Shown here in pieces: positions 45,075 through 54,470 of a stretch of DNA of 64,000 nt (within the stretch, counting starts at the first letter, position 1; the number at the start of each line of letters is the position of its first letter). Made by a program: the position numbers and the translations under genes. The notes beneath the pieces were generated by a model. It did no database searches and was not told the origin of the DNA. It worked only from the letters and a program-made list of their open reading frames with translations. Origin of the DNA: Phyllobacterium zundukense (GTDB taxonomy: Bacteria > Pseudomonadota > Alphaproteobacteria > Rhizobiales > Rhizobiaceae); assembly GCF_025452195.1 (NCBI RefSeq), contig NZ_CP104973.1:3641001-3705000 (forward strand), in the 5' to 3' direction.

Positions 45075-45533
45075 TCATTTTATGGCGGCAAGCGCTGCGG
45101 ATAGGCCTTTCAAAGGCGCCTCGAAGACAAGCGTCGTTTCTCCGGTGTCGCTGTAGGATACCTGCACGTTTGCCTCTTTAGCGATTTGCTCGCGCAAGAC
45201 GGGACCGACCGGTAAATACGCCACGCAAACATTGGCGTCGCAAGCATTCGTAGCGATGATGACCGGTTCTTTTCGTGTAGAGAAGCTCAGGTTTATGGGC
45301 TTCTCAGCGCCAAGCCCTGGCCGCGCGCGCAAAATCATCATTGGTTTGCCGCCCCGGGTGGCCGCCAGCGACCAGGAGAAGGCGACCTGCCCTTCGCCGT
45401 CCAGAATTGTCTGGGTGATATTGCAAATCTTTTTCTTGGCCTTGAGGTTTTCATCGCACCGCAGTTCCCAGTTTTCGAAGGGCTGGATCGTGCGGCGATA
45501 GCGACCGAGTTCTGCTCCCTGTGGAACGCTCAC
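45075..45533 (-). CDS. IalB-family protein lacking its signal peptide (truncated)
   Basis: Residues from GTG 45533 encode most of an invasion-associated-locus-B domain (GRYRRTIQPFENWELRCDEN, KKKICNITQTI, PVIIATNACDANVCVAYLPV, LKGLSAALAAIK). IalB proteins are normally periplasmic with a signal peptide. In the same frame upstream the linker APAAGQELSNSGYSIKPSEV is still readable, but a TAA stops it near 45600, where the sequence becomes YadA-like. The N-terminus was therefore lost, apparently in the deletion that also removed the adhesin's C-terminus. It may be non-functional or cytosolic. Confidence 0.7.
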   Translation of the reverse strand: MSVPQGAELGRYRRTIQPFENWELRCDENLKAKKKICNITQTILDGEGQVAFSWSLAATRGGKPMMILRARPGLGAEKPINLSFSTRKEPVIIATNACDANVCVAYLPVGPVLREQIAKEANVQVSYSDTGETTLVFEAPLKGLSAALAAIK

Positions 45534-47113
45534 CTCGGACGGCTTGATGCTGTAACCGGAATTGGAAAGCTCCTGTCCGGCCGCGGGTGCAGGTCTGTAA
45601 TCCGATTATTGCCACTCACCGCCTTGGACGTTGCATCCGCATGGCTGGCGGTGAACGCTTTTTTGCTTTCGTCCCAGATCAGCGCATCACTACCCAATGC
45701 ATTGAGCCGATCGGTGACATTGTCGGTTTTCGCGTTGACGATCCTGACACTGTTGTCGAGCCCGCCGAGCGCGTCACCGACATTGTCGTGATCCTTGCTG
45801 CCCAATGTTCGGTCCGGATTGATGACGGTGATTTTGTAGGTTGGGCCAGTAAATATGCCGTCTGCATTCCAACCCGCTCCGCCACCGAAAGCAGCTGCTA
45901 TACCGAATATCTGCGAGCCGTTGATTGCTTCCCTGGAGGTGGCATTGACTGCACCATTGCCCAAATTGCTGATCACCGTGCCGTTTGCCCCGGCACCGGC
46001 GAGCTTGACCTTGCCGTAATCGACAACTTCGCCTGCATCGAGCTCACCATTGCCGTTCTTGTCATCCCAGACATATTTCACGGCCACATCGCCAAGGTTT
46101 TTCACCGCCTCCGTTCCGGCATCCGCCAGACCTTTCAACTGACCGACATTGACCGCATCGGTATCCTCCGTACCCGCCTTGCCGATGCTGACCTGGCTAT
46201 AGGCCTGATCGCCTGCAAAATTGTATTGGGCCCCATTGATCGTCACGTTTGCCGTCGAAACAGCGGTGGCGCCGGTGACCGACTTGAAGCCGAGCGCCAC
46301 ACCGCCAAGCATATGTACTTCCGCATTGGCACCGATGGCCGCCGCTCCGAACATATTGTCTTCTGCAAGCGCCCTGTACCCAATGGCAATCGTGTCCTGT
46401 TCGAGAGCCTTTGTCCCCGCGCCAATGGCTATCGCGCGCAGATCCGCATCTGGTATGTCCGTCTCCATACTGGACCCCGCTGCCGCTATGTAACCTGCCT
46501 GTGAATCACGGCCGATCGCGATATTGTCGCCCGATGTGCTTTGTGCGCCATTGCCCACTGCAATCGCGTCCTTGCCTGCAGCCTTGGTTTTCTGATTGCC
46601 AATAGCCATGGAATTCAAGATCTGACCCCTGAACATGGCTGGATTGTTCAGCCCGATAAAACCGCCATTGACATAGAGCTCGCCACCAAGCGAGAGCGAG
46701 TTGGAGGAGTTTGAGACAGGATTATAGAATAATACATGGTCTGTTTGCGAACTCTTCGTTGCCGGTGAGCAATCAGCACTATTCGATCTCAGCAAGGTAG
46801 AAGGCACCACTGCAACCATGCTGATTATTATGCAACTCGAGGTAGAGCCTGGATTGATGAATATCCCATCGCCTGAACCAGCTGCATTGGCTTGCTGCGT
46901 CGGCCCAATGCTCAATGCCAGTGCGGCAGCCGCGGCAAAACCGGGCATTCCAAGAGCGTTTCTGCGCTTCAGACCAAGCACACGGCATGCCGCGCGCAGG
47001 ATCGCTATCATGCGCCGCCGCTCCGAACGGTTGCGTCTTTCCCTATCAACATTTGCTGATGGCTCCCATCTTGACTTGGGAGACGAATTGATTTCCAGTA
47101 TAAATTGTCTCAT
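45530..47113 (-). CDS. YadA-type trimeric autotransporter adhesin, C-terminally truncated
   Basis: 527 residues from ATG 47113 (TTG 47119 is the alternative). A long signal sequence (hydrophobic part FAAAAALALSIGPTQQANA) is followed by head repeats (NSMAIGNQ, DAIAVGNG, DNIAIGRD, RAIAIGAG, DTIAIGYRAL) and neck/stalk elements (DTDAVNVGQLKGL, TSREAINGSQIFG). The frame ends just after NNRITDL in a short unrelated tail, 7 residues of which are PRPDRSF. The roughly 70-residue beta-barrel anchor required for surface display is missing. It resembles Brucella BtaE/BtaF-type adhesins, but as written cannot be displayed. Confidence 0.8.
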   Translation of the reverse strand: MRQFILEINSSPKSRWEPSANVDRERRNRSERRRMIAILRAACRVLGLKRRNALGMPGFAAAAALALSIGPTQQANAAGSGDGIFINPGSTSSCIIISMVAVVPSTLLRSNSADCSPATKSSQTDHVLFYNPVSNSSNSLSLGGELYVNGGFIGLNNPAMFRGQILNSMAIGNQKTKAAGKDAIAVGNGAQSTSGDNIAIGRDSQAGYIAAAGSSMETDIPDADLRAIAIGAGTKALEQDTIAIGYRALAEDNMFGAAAIGANAEVHMLGGVALGFKSVTGATAVSTANVTINGAQYNFAGDQAYSQVSIGKAGTEDTDAVNVGQLKGLADAGTEAVKNLGDVAVKYVWDDKNGNGELDAGEVVDYGKVKLAGAGANGTVISNLGNGAVNATSREAINGSQIFGIAAAFGGGAGWNADGIFTGPTYKITVINPDRTLGSKDHDNVGDALGGLDNSVRIVNAKTDNVTDRLNALGSDALIWDESKKAFTASHADATSKAVSGNNRITDLHPRPDRSFPIPVTASSRPR

Positions 47114-47490
47114 TATCAATCTCTCTAAAATATATTATACGCGTAAGTTGTGCGCGCGAATGGTGTATTTTGATAATATACCGCAACCTTAAGGCGTAAA
47201 TATCGCTTATTATGCTTTTATGCATACTATGATCTGCATGTAACCTGAACAGCTGTATCGATTCCCAATATAATACTTATATTTATGTTTCGATCAGATA
47301 TAGCAAGCTGATATATGATGCAATGGAAATAATTAGTTTACACGCGTAATTTTTGTGTTTTCCAATGGCATTGATCCGTTGTTGCACCTATCTATATATT
47401 TTAAGTTGAATTCTTCATATTGGAGGTTGAATTCTTTGCCTGTCACCGGGACGTTTGATTCGTTGTTTTTACCATTTGGAGTTCATCATC
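47114..47490. other. AT-rich intergenic region, 377 bp
   Basis: Between the divergent adhesin and metallo-hydrolase genes. It is clearly richer in A+T than its surroundings, with runs such as AATATAATACTTATATTTAT. It must hold both promoters. No small gene was found. The composition fits an acquired segment. Confidence 0.5.
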
Positions 47491-48378
47491 ATGCCGCCTC
47501 TCGGATCGACTCTACGTGTCCACCGGCCCCTGCCGGGGATCCTCGCCTTCTATGACGGCCGAATGGACGGGGTGCGAGCATACTCGGACGAACCAAACTG
47601 GCTTGACGACGGTGCCTATTCGCTGGGAGTTTGTACCTACGCGATCGTGTCCGGCGGAGAAGCGTTGGTCTACGACACCAGCATTTCGCTTCCCCACGCG
47701 AGGATTGTCCGCAAGACGCTAGAAGATGCCGGGGCCAGGAATATCCGGGTCGTGCTCAGCCACTGGCACGTCGATCACGTAGCCGGGAACGAAGTCTTTG
47801 CTGACTGCGAGATCATCGCCAATGGATTGACCGCGCAGGCAATGCACAGCAACCGCGACAGGCTAGAAAATGACAACCCACCAATCAAACCGCTCATCAT
47901 GCCGAATAGCACCTTTGAGACAGAACTGAGCTTGAAGGTCGGCGATATGGATGTGGAACTGCGTCACGTCGACATTCACAGTCATGACGGGACGATGCTG
48001 ATCCTGCCCCAGCGCAAGCTGATGCTGGCCGGCGATGCGCTGGAAGAGCCTATCACCTATGTCGCCGAGCCGAAACGGCTGGAACATCATTTGCGTGATC
48101 TGGAACGCATGGCGACGTGGGATATCGAGAAGATCCTGCCCAATCATGGTGCGGAAAACATGATCGTCGCGGGCGGTTACGGGGCGGAATTGATTACGGC
48201 CACACGCAATTATGTAACCAAGCTATTACGCTTACCCCACGAACCGGAACTGGCGGAACAAGACCTCAGAACCTTTGCCGCGGAAGATTTCGCCGCGGGC
48301 GCGATCAGCTACTACGCGGCCTACGAATCGGTTCACGCGCGCAATGTCAGTGTGGTCTTGAGCCGTCAGGACGACTGA
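47491..48378 (+). CDS. metallo-beta-lactamase-fold hydrolase
   Basis: 295 residues from ATG 47491. The zinc-binding signature is SHWHVDHVAGN, with further ligands in VDIHSHDGTMLI, MLAGDALEEP and LPNHGAE. The C-terminal helical part (LRDLERMATWDIEKILPNHG) is like the glyoxalase II/quinone-resistance group. The substrate is not evident: it could be a lactone, a thioester or another hydrolysable metabolite. It is alone on the plus strand inside the block between ccmH and the truncated adhesin. Confidence 0.85.
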   Translation: MPPLGSTLRVHRPLPGILAFYDGRMDGVRAYSDEPNWLDDGAYSLGVCTYAIVSGGEALVYDTSISLPHARIVRKTLEDAGARNIRVVLSHWHVDHVAGNEVFADCEIIANGLTAQAMHSNRDRLENDNPPIKPLIMPNSTFETELSLKVGDMDVELRHVDIHSHDGTMLILPQRKLMLAGDALEEPITYVAEPKRLEHHLRDLERMATWDIEKILPNHGAENMIVAGGYGAELITATRNYVTKLLRLPHEPELAEQDLRTFAAEDFAAGAISYYAAYESVHARNVSVVLSRQDD

Positions 48379-48462
48379 CCTCACGCCCTCGCGGCACTAC
48401 TGCATCATTATGTGCTGAAGGACCGCGTGCTAATGCGCATGTTGCCCGCGAAAGGCTGACGA

Positions 48463-48939
48463 TCAATCGCCTGGTGCAACGAATAGCTTCTTCAGCTGCT
48501 TCTTCTCGCTGTCGGAAAGCGGCGCCGTTTCCACAGAACTCGTGCGCCGCCGGCGGATCGACAGGATGATCGCAACGCCGCCAGCAAGCAGAACTACGAT
48601 CGGGAAACCCCAAAGCAACAGCGTGCTTATCTGCAAGCGCGGCCTGAGCAGGACAAACTCGCCGTAGCGCGCGACGAGGAACTCCAGTACCTGCTCGTCC
48701 GTATCGCCGGCCACCAGCCTTTCGCGAACCAGGACACGTAGATCGCGAGCGAGATCGGCATTGGAATCATCGATGGATTCGTTCTGGCACACCATGCAGC
48801 GCAATTCAGCGGAGATGGTACGTGCGCGCTTTTCGAGCACAGGATTGGACAGCATTTCGTCCGGCGACAGAGCTTGCGCGCCGGTAGCAGCAAAGCAGAG
48901 TGCCAAGCCAAGTGCCAGAGTTGCAAACAGCGGCCTCAT
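48463..48939 (-). CDS. ccmH: cytochrome c maturation protein CcmH (CycL)
   Basis: 158 residues from the ATG at 48939. A signal peptide ([15 protein letters not shown] to GAQA) leads to the heme-ligation thioredoxin-like motif LRCMVCQN (Cys48, Cys51) and [20 protein letters not shown], then a membrane helix ([20 protein letters not shown]) and a basic tail. CcmH reduces apocytochrome CXXCH cysteines and works with CcmF and CcmI. Here its frame is also continuous with ccmF (see that entry), so it could be made separately from this ATG or as a fusion. Confidence 0.85.
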   Translation of the reverse strand: MRPLFATLALGLALCFAATGAQALSPDEMLSNPVLEKRARTISAELRCMVCQNESIDDSNADLARDLRVLVRERLVAGDTDEQVLEFLVARYGEFVLLRPRLQISTLLLWGFPIVVLLAGGVAIILSIRRRRTSSVETAPLSDSEKKQLKKLFVAPGD

Positions 48940-50931
48940 GAGATGGCTCGTGCCGGTCGCGGCTTGGCCTTGCCCATAGACTTGGCAGGTGCGCCGATTC
49001 TGCAGACGCCGGTCGAGCAGGGACATACCGCCGCCAATCATCATCACCACGCCGCCAAGCCAGATCAGCGTCACCAGCGGTTTCCACCAGATCCTGACCA
49101 CGATGCCGCCATCCTTGGCTGCATCGCCGAGCGAAACATAAAGTTGGCTGAACGTGAATGTCTTGATGCCCGCCTCGGTCGTCTGCATCTTGCGAACGGG
49201 GAAGAAACGCTTGGCCGAAACAAGATCGGTCACCGGCTGTCCCTCGTCGTTCAGGATCGTGAACTTGCCCTGGTCCTCGGTGTAGTTCGAACCTTTGACA
49301 GCATCGACGCGATCGAAACGCAGCGTGTATCCACCAGCCCGAATGCCATCGCCCGGCTTCATCACCAATACGCTTTCGGTTGCAAAGGTCGTCGTGGCAA
49401 CGATGCCAAGAAGCGTGATGCCAAGTCCGAAATGCGCAAAGGCGGTGCCAAATACCGAGCGCGGCAGGCCCGTGATACGCTGTGCCATCCCACGAAGTGA
49501 GGTCTTGCCGATGCCGGCCTTGAGCGACAGATCAGTCACTGCGCCGAGCATCAGCCAAACAGCGAGGCCGATGCCGAAGGCGGCGAGCACGCCGGAAGCC
49601 GAGGTCTTGTAGAGCACGACCGCGACAACGAGCAGCGCCACGAAAAATGCCGTCATCAACCGCTGCGCTACGGCGAGGATATCGCCGCGTTTCCACGCCA
49701 GCAGCGGCCCGAACGGGACGGCTGCAAGCAACGGGATCATCAATGGGCCAAATGTCAGATTAAAGAACGGTGCGCCGACGGAGATCTTCTCGCCGGTCAG
49801 CGATTCCAGCAGTAGAGGATAGAGCGTGCCGATCAGTACGGTAGCGGCGGCGGTGGTCAGAAACAGGTTGTTAAAGACCAGCGCGCCCTCGCGCGAAATA
49901 GGTTGAAACAGCCCACCAGGCGCCAGCGTCTGCGCCCGCCAGGCGAAGAGCGCCAGCGATCCGCCAATGAACAGCACGAGAATCGCCAGGATGAACAGGC
50001 CACGGCCCGGATCGGTGGCGAATGTATGCACTGAAGTCAGCACGCCCGAGCGAACGAGAAATGTACCAAGCAGCGACAGCGAAAAAGTCAGGATGGCAAG
50101 GAGAACGGTCCAGATTTTCAGCGCCGATCGCTTTTCCATGACCAACGCCGAATGCAGCAATGCCGTACCGGCGAGCCATGGCATGAACGACGCATTTTCG
50201 ACGGGATCCCAGAACCACCAGCCGCCCCAGCCGAGTTCGTAATAAGCCCAGTAGGAGCCCATGGCGATGCCGCCGGTCAGGAATATCCAGGCAGTCAGTG
50301 TCCAGGGACGCACCCAGCGTGCCCAGGCCGCATCGATGCGACCGTCTATCAGAGCTGCAACTGCAAAGGAGAAGCAGACCGAGAACCCTACATAACCGAG
50401 ATAGAGCATGGGCGGGTGTATCGCGAGGCCGATATCCTGGAGGATCGGGTTCAAATCCTGGCCTTCGACGGGCGCCGGATTGAGCCGCGCGAACGGATTG
50501 GACGTGCCAACGATGAACAGCAGGAAAGCGCTGCCGATCCAGGCTTGCACGCCGAGGACGTTGGCTTTTAGCGTTGGCGGCAGATTATTGCCAAAGAAGG
50601 CGACGAGCGCCGTGAAGAAACTAAGGATCAAAACCCAAAGCAGCATCGAGCCTTCGTGATTGCCCCACACGCCCGTGAACTTGTAGAGCAGCGGCTTTTG
50701 CGAGTGTGAGTTTTCAAAGACGTTCTGCACGGAAAAATCGGAGAGAACGTGCGCGGAGGTCAGTGCCACAAAAGACAGTGCAATCAGGGCAAACACAGTG
50801 AACGAAGCCGGCACCGCAACAGCCATCATGCGGTCGTCGTTGCGGCGTGCGCCAAGCACCGGCAGGACAGCCTGGATAATCGAAAGCGCCAGTGCCAGCA
50901 CCAAAGCGAAATGTCCGAGTTCGACGGTCAC
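48463..50931 (-). CDS. ccmF: heme lyase CcmF (CycK) reading through into CcmH
   Basis: The frame of 822 codons begins with CcmF: multiple membrane helices and the WWD heme-handling motif [20 protein letters not shown]. CcmF usually ends near residue 660. In the frame one base away, the end reads [20 protein letters not shown] with a TGA overlapping the ccmH ATG (ATGA), the normal arrangement. An extra base at about 49001 (TCTGCAG where TCGCAG is expected) moves the frame past that stop, so CcmF continues in frame through CcmH. CcmF attaches heme to apocytochrome c at the periplasmic face. Confidence 0.85.
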   Translation of the reverse strand: MTVELGHFALVLALALSIIQAVLPVLGARRNDDRMMAVAVPASFTVFALIALSFVALTSAHVLSDFSVQNVFENSHSQKPLLYKFTGVWGNHEGSMLLWVLILSFFTALVAFFGNNLPPTLKANVLGVQAWIGSAFLLFIVGTSNPFARLNPAPVEGQDLNPILQDIGLAIHPPMLYLGYVGFSVCFSFAVAALIDGRIDAAWARWVRPWTLTAWIFLTGGIAMGSYWAYYELGWGGWWFWDPVENASFMPWLAGTALLHSALVMEKRSALKIWTVLLAILTFSLSLLGTFLVRSGVLTSVHTFATDPGRGLFILAILVLFIGGSLALFAWRAQTLAPGGLFQPISREGALVFNNLFLTTAAATVLIGTLYPLLLESLTGEKISVGAPFFNLTFGPLMIPLLAAVPFGPLLAWKRGDILAVAQRLMTAFFVALLVVAVVLYKTSASGVLAAFGIGLAVWLMLGAVTDLSLKAGIGKTSLRGMAQRITGLPRSVFGTAFAHFGLGITLLGIVATTTFATESVLVMKPGDGIRAGGYTLRFDRVDAVKGSNYTEDQGKFTILNDEGQPVTDLVSAKRFFPVRKMQTTEAGIKTFTFSQLYVSLGDAAKDGGIVVRIWWKPLVTLIWLGGVVMMIGGGMSLLDRRLQNRRTCQVYGQGQAATGTSHLMRPLFATLALGLALCFAATGAQALSPDEMLSNPVLEKRARTISAELRCMVCQNESIDDSNADLARDLRVLVRERLVAGDTDEQVLEFLVARYGEFVLLRPRLQISTLLLWGFPIVVLLAGGVAIILSIRRRRTSSVETAPLSDSEKKQLKKLFVAPGD

Positions 50932-51374
50932 TGCTGGCTCCCTCCCTGCCAGACGCCCTTGGCTTTCAGGCTGTCGGCAACTTCCTTCGGCATATAATTC
51001 TCATCGTGTTTGGCGAGCACGCTGTCGGCAACAAACGCGCCACCGGGCATAAACTTGCCTTCGATCACGACGCCCTGATCTTCACGGAAAAGATCCGGCA
51101 GAATACCATCATAGGTTACGGGAACGCTTTTGACATGGTCAGTGACGGAAAAACTGATCCTCGTGCCATCGCCGCGCACGACGCTGCCCTTTTCAACCAG
51201 CCCGCCGAGGCGGAAGCGCGACTCCGATTCGACATCGGATGCCTGAATGTCGGACGGCATGCGAAAGAATGCGATCTTCTGCTGCAGCGCGAACAGCACC
51301 AGTGCCGCTGCAACCGCCAGGACGAACAATCCTCCCCCGATCACCGAAAGCCGCTTCTGTTTGCGCGTCATCAA
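50928..51374 (-). CDS. ccmE: periplasmic heme chaperone CcmE (CycJ)
   Basis: 148 residues: one N-terminal membrane anchor ([20 protein letters not shown]) and an OB-fold domain. The heme-binding histidine and nearby tyrosine are in [11 protein letters not shown] (His123, Tyr127), with [11 protein letters not shown] and [19 protein letters not shown] as family features. CcmE takes heme from CcmC and hands it to CcmF/CcmH. Its start overlaps the ccmI stop and its stop overlaps the ccmF start, each by 4 bp. Confidence 0.95.
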   Translation of the reverse strand: MMTRKQKRLSVIGGGLFVLAVAAALVLFALQQKIAFFRMPSDIQASDVESESRFRLGGLVEKGSVVRGDGTRISFSVTDHVKSVPVTYDGILPDLFREDQGVVIEGKFMPGGAFVADSVLAKHDENYMPKEVADSLKAKGVWQGGSQQ

Positions 51375-52540
51375 TTGTTCTCCGGTTGGTCCGGTTCGTC
51401 GGCAAGGCCAAGCTCGTTGGCCACCGCATCGAGCCGCGCAAGCTTGTCTGCACTCAGCACCTTTCTCGCCCGGCCCAGCGCTTCCAATGCGTCATTGGGC
51501 CGGTTGAGAACCACATAGGATCGGACAAGCCGCTCCCAGCCTTCGACATCATCAGGCGATTGTTTCAATTTTTCGGCAAGGTTCGCAACCATGCCCTCGA
51601 TCATCGCGGCGCGGTCCTGGTTGTTCATGCCTGCAGCGGCCTCAACCTGCGAGGCATCCGGACCGGTTTTCTCGACATCGCTGACATCCGGCGCATCACC
51701 GGCGATCTCATGATCGAGCCTAGTCAAGGCAGCCTGCGCCTGATCGCGCCATGGAACATCCGCAGGAGCCTCCGCCAGCAGCTTGCGGATCAGGTCTCGC
51801 GCCTCAGGCAGGCGGCCCTGCTGCATCCAGCCATCAATGATATAAAACTGCGGCCGCATGTCTTTTGGATCAAGCGTCATTGCGCGCTTGAAGGCTTCTT
51901 CCGCGCGGGCGGTGACCTTGCCACCAGTCTCCGCAGTCAAGGCTTGACCCAGACCGAGTTGCCGGCCCGCACTGTCACCATTCAACCTTATGGAGTTCTG
52001 ATACGCGGCAACAGCGTCTCCGGGCCGTCCCATTCGCAAATAGATGGGCGCGAGCACTTCCCAGCCCTGCCCGTCATCGGGATTGAGCGCGAGATGCGCT
52101 TCTGCACGTGCAATCAATTCGGCTGGGGTACTCTGATCCGCCGGCTTTGCAAGCCGTTCCGCCAGTGGCTGGGCTGGCAAATCCGGAGAACCGAGCTTGG
52201 TGTAAATACCCCACGAAATCAATGGAATGGCAAGAACAGTTGCGAGCGTGAGCCATTCGCGAGTTGCGCTTTTCGTTGGCCGGACAATTGCCTTGTCGTC
52301 TTCCACGGCCTTGGCCGATTTGAGAAGACGGCGGCCGATTTCGGCGCGTGCCTGTTCGCTGCTGGCAGGGTCGATCAGACCGCGCTTTTCATCGGCATCA
52401 AGTTCGCGCAGCTGATCGCGATAGACCTCGACATCGTATTGATTGTCCGACACGGGCGATTGAACGCGTCGCGTCAATGGCAAAAGCACAAGCAGCGTCG
52501 CAACTACAGTCAGAACAGCAGCGGAAATCCAGAAAACCAT
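51371..52540 (-). CDS. ccmI: cytochrome c biogenesis protein CcmI (CycH)
   Basis: 389 residues from ATG 52540. Two membrane helices ([40 protein letters not shown]) flank a cytoplasmic loop with the usual [20 protein letters not shown]. The C-terminal periplasmic part has TPR-type helices ([37 protein letters not shown]) that chaperone apocytochrome. It is the first gene of the ccmI-ccmE-ccmF-ccmH operon, the order known as cycHJKL in rhizobia. Confidence 0.93.
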   Translation of the reverse strand: MVFWISAAVLTVVATLLVLLPLTRRVQSPVSDNQYDVEVYRDQLRELDADEKRGLIDPASSEQARAEIGRRLLKSAKAVEDDKAIVRPTKSATREWLTLATVLAIPLISWGIYTKLGSPDLPAQPLAERLAKPADQSTPAELIARAEAHLALNPDDGQGWEVLAPIYLRMGRPGDAVAAYQNSIRLNGDSAGRQLGLGQALTAETGGKVTARAEEAFKRAMTLDPKDMRPQFYIIDGWMQQGRLPEARDLIRKLLAEAPADVPWRDQAQAALTRLDHEIAGDAPDVSDVEKTGPDASQVEAAAGMNNQDRAAMIEGMVANLAEKLKQSPDDVEGWERLVRSYVVLNRPNDALEALGRARKVLSADKLARLDAVANELGLADEPDQPENN

Positions 52541-52623
52541 GGCTGAGACATACCCCCACCCCCGCGTAAAATCCAAATGGATTTAAATTGATAGGGCAAT
52601 TCGCCGCAAAAGGTTGCAGGCTT

Positions 52624-53274
52624 TCATAGCTCCAGCGGGAACGGCGTAGACTCCCAGATATGTTCCATTCCGAGAGCTCTGGCCGCCGCGGCTTCCAACC
52701 GGTGTAGAGTTTTCGCGATATACACACGATCCCCAGCCCCTAGAGCAGTATGAAATTCAGGAAAAAATTTGACAAGGCGTTGATCAAACCAATATTCCAC
52801 TGGCCACATTTGCAAGGCTGCATCAAAATCACCATGGGCTGCTGCCAGCATCATGTTGGGAAATTTGAGGCGCTCGAAGGCACCGAAAAAGACCTTCGAT
52901 TTCCCATTCTCATAGGTCTTGTAATCATCGAGGGAAGCAATCGAACGCAACCGATGTAAAACATTTGCTTCGATATGCGCTCTCATGGCCTCTACGGTGT
53001 CGGGCTTGGTCACATCCCAAGTGCCAACGGATTGGTCATAGAGCCGTTCTGAGTTCCATCCCCAAAATCCGTACTGGCGCACGGGTTCGAGCGCCAGCAT
53101 ATCTGTGACGACCTCTGGTACGAAGGCCACTTTGTCGATACTCCGGTCGACGAATACGCCGCGTGTTACATGGTAAATTGGTTTAACAAGAAGAAAGCGC
53201 CCAATTAGGGCCAAATCGGAATGCCGATCTAATAGTGGCTTTAACGCCTGCCTGACCTGAACAATCGTAGTCAT
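52624..53274 (-). CDS. putative immunity protein for the upstream nuclease toxin
   Basis: 216 residues, soluble, with no signal peptide or membrane helix; I do not recognise a family. It begins 3 bp after the toxin gene stop on the same strand, the typical distance for a toxin-immunity pair. It is rich in charged and aromatic residues (RQYGFWGWNSERLYDQSVGT; MWPVEYWFDQRLVKFFPEFH). An Ank/Imm-like helical fold is possible. The immunity assignment rests on context only. Confidence 0.5.
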   Translation of the reverse strand: MTTIVQVRQALKPLLDRHSDLALIGRFLLVKPIYHVTRGVFVDRSIDKVAFVPEVVTDMLALEPVRQYGFWGWNSERLYDQSVGTWDVTKPDTVEAMRAHIEANVLHRLRSIASLDDYKTYENGKSKVFFGAFERLKFPNMMLAAAHGDFDAALQMWPVEYWFDQRLVKFFPEFHTALGAGDRVYIAKTLHRLEAAAARALGMEHIWESTPFPLEL

Positions 53275-53277
53275 ATT

Positions 53278-54285
53278 TCAACGTTCATCCGGATTAACTT
53301 CCACAACAACAATATCTTCAATATGCGGATAATGCTTATGTGCCGTGTTTCGCAATTCTTGAGCCCGCGGAACGCTGATGCCTGCTTTTCCCGTCTTGAA
53401 ATCATAAATGCAAACGCGACTATTCGTTTCGGGACCCAAAAGGTCAATACGAATAGTGTTTTTCAAGGCGTACTTGCCGAAGTTATCAATGCTCTCTTCC
53501 GCTGCAACCTCCTCCGCAAATTTCAAATATGATCGTTCGGTGCGCAGAATGCTTGGATATTTTGCGTTGGCGAGATTCTTCAAATTGGTATGTGCAGCTG
53601 TGCCAAACAACCACGGCGTCTCGTAGTTAGACCTTGGCTCCGCCAGGTTGACTGCCTCGTTCGCAAGCGACTGGACGATGCCAATTTCCGGGCAATACTT
53701 TTTAACCTCATTCTTCGTCAACAGTTCGACAGTCGCCTTGGCCTTCGTACCTGGCTGAAGTTGATCGTCCTTATCCCAATCTTTTGGACGACAGAGCAGG
53801 ACCGGCTTGAGGCTCGGATCCCGCTGATTGGAGAGCCGGTTATATTCGGCAATGGCATCTTCTGCGGGTAACAGCCCGGTGGAACGTCCTCCCTCACGCA
53901 AACGGTGAGGTGCAAGCAGGATGCCAGAACCCATTCCTCCGCCGGCTATGCCGCCGCTTCCACCGCCACCCAAGGCCATGGGGGATGAAAGCGGGTCTTC
54001 ACGACGCATGTATACCGGCTGCACCAAGCCTGAGGATCCACCACTCTCACCGGTCCACTGCCCGCCGTCTGGATTTCCCGCTGAAACACGGGGCTGGTCG
54101 GGATGGAAATTCGCCTTGCGTCCGAGAAAATAGGAATCGACGATATCCAGGAAATCCTCGTTCATCCTGATCTCGGCCTTGATCAGGGCCAGCATTGCGG
54201 CATCCGGTTGATGGGTGTGAAGTCTCATTTTCGCAGCAAGGATCCGCTGTTTGGCTGATATTCTCAGCAACATTTCTTGTGACAT
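53278..54285 (-). CDS. putative polymorphic toxin with a PD-(D/E)XK-like nuclease domain
   Basis: 335 residues without a signal peptide. Residues 1-65 are helical and end in RVSAGNPDGGQWTGE, a motif that often precedes toxin tips in Rhizobiales proteins. A Gly/Ser-rich linker follows (about 65-115, with GGGGSGGIAGGGMGSG). The C-terminal region has a conserved-looking glutamate run (EEVAAEES), TIRIDLLG and VCIYDFKTGKAG, the D...(D/E)xK pattern of PD-(D/E)XK nucleases. The unrelated small gene 3 bp downstream is a candidate immunity gene. No secretion-system genes lie nearby, so the delivery route is unknown. Confidence 0.55.
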   Translation of the reverse strand: MSQEMLLRISAKQRILAAKMRLHTHQPDAAMLALIKAEIRMNEDFLDIVDSYFLGRKANFHPDQPRVSAGNPDGGQWTGESGGSSGLVQPVYMRREDPLSSPMALGGGGSGGIAGGGMGSGILLAPHRLREGGRSTGLLPAEDAIAEYNRLSNQRDPSLKPVLLCRPKDWDKDDQLQPGTKAKATVELLTKNEVKKYCPEIGIVQSLANEAVNLAEPRSNYETPWLFGTAAHTNLKNLANAKYPSILRTERSYLKFAEEVAAEESIDNFGKYALKNTIRIDLLGPETNSRVCIYDFKTGKAGISVPRAQELRNTAHKHYPHIEDIVVVEVNPDER

Positions 54286-54470
54286 GAAATACCCTCGTTC
54301 TGTGAAAAAATTCCTATTGAAAATTAATTTTGTGGTTCACGGGACATGCCGCGGGATGATCACAAGCTGAAATGAAATAGCCTATCCAGAGCAGGTAACT
54401 GTTATCCTCGAGGGTTGCTCGCGGCTGACTCCGTCCGATTAAAAAGAGATTGCCTTGGGGCGCCGAGATT

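Noticed and set aside
50448..50462. GGTTCAAATCC, tRNA T-loop-like sequence
   Set aside because: Lies within the conserved CcmF coding sequence and no cloverleaf can be drawn around it.
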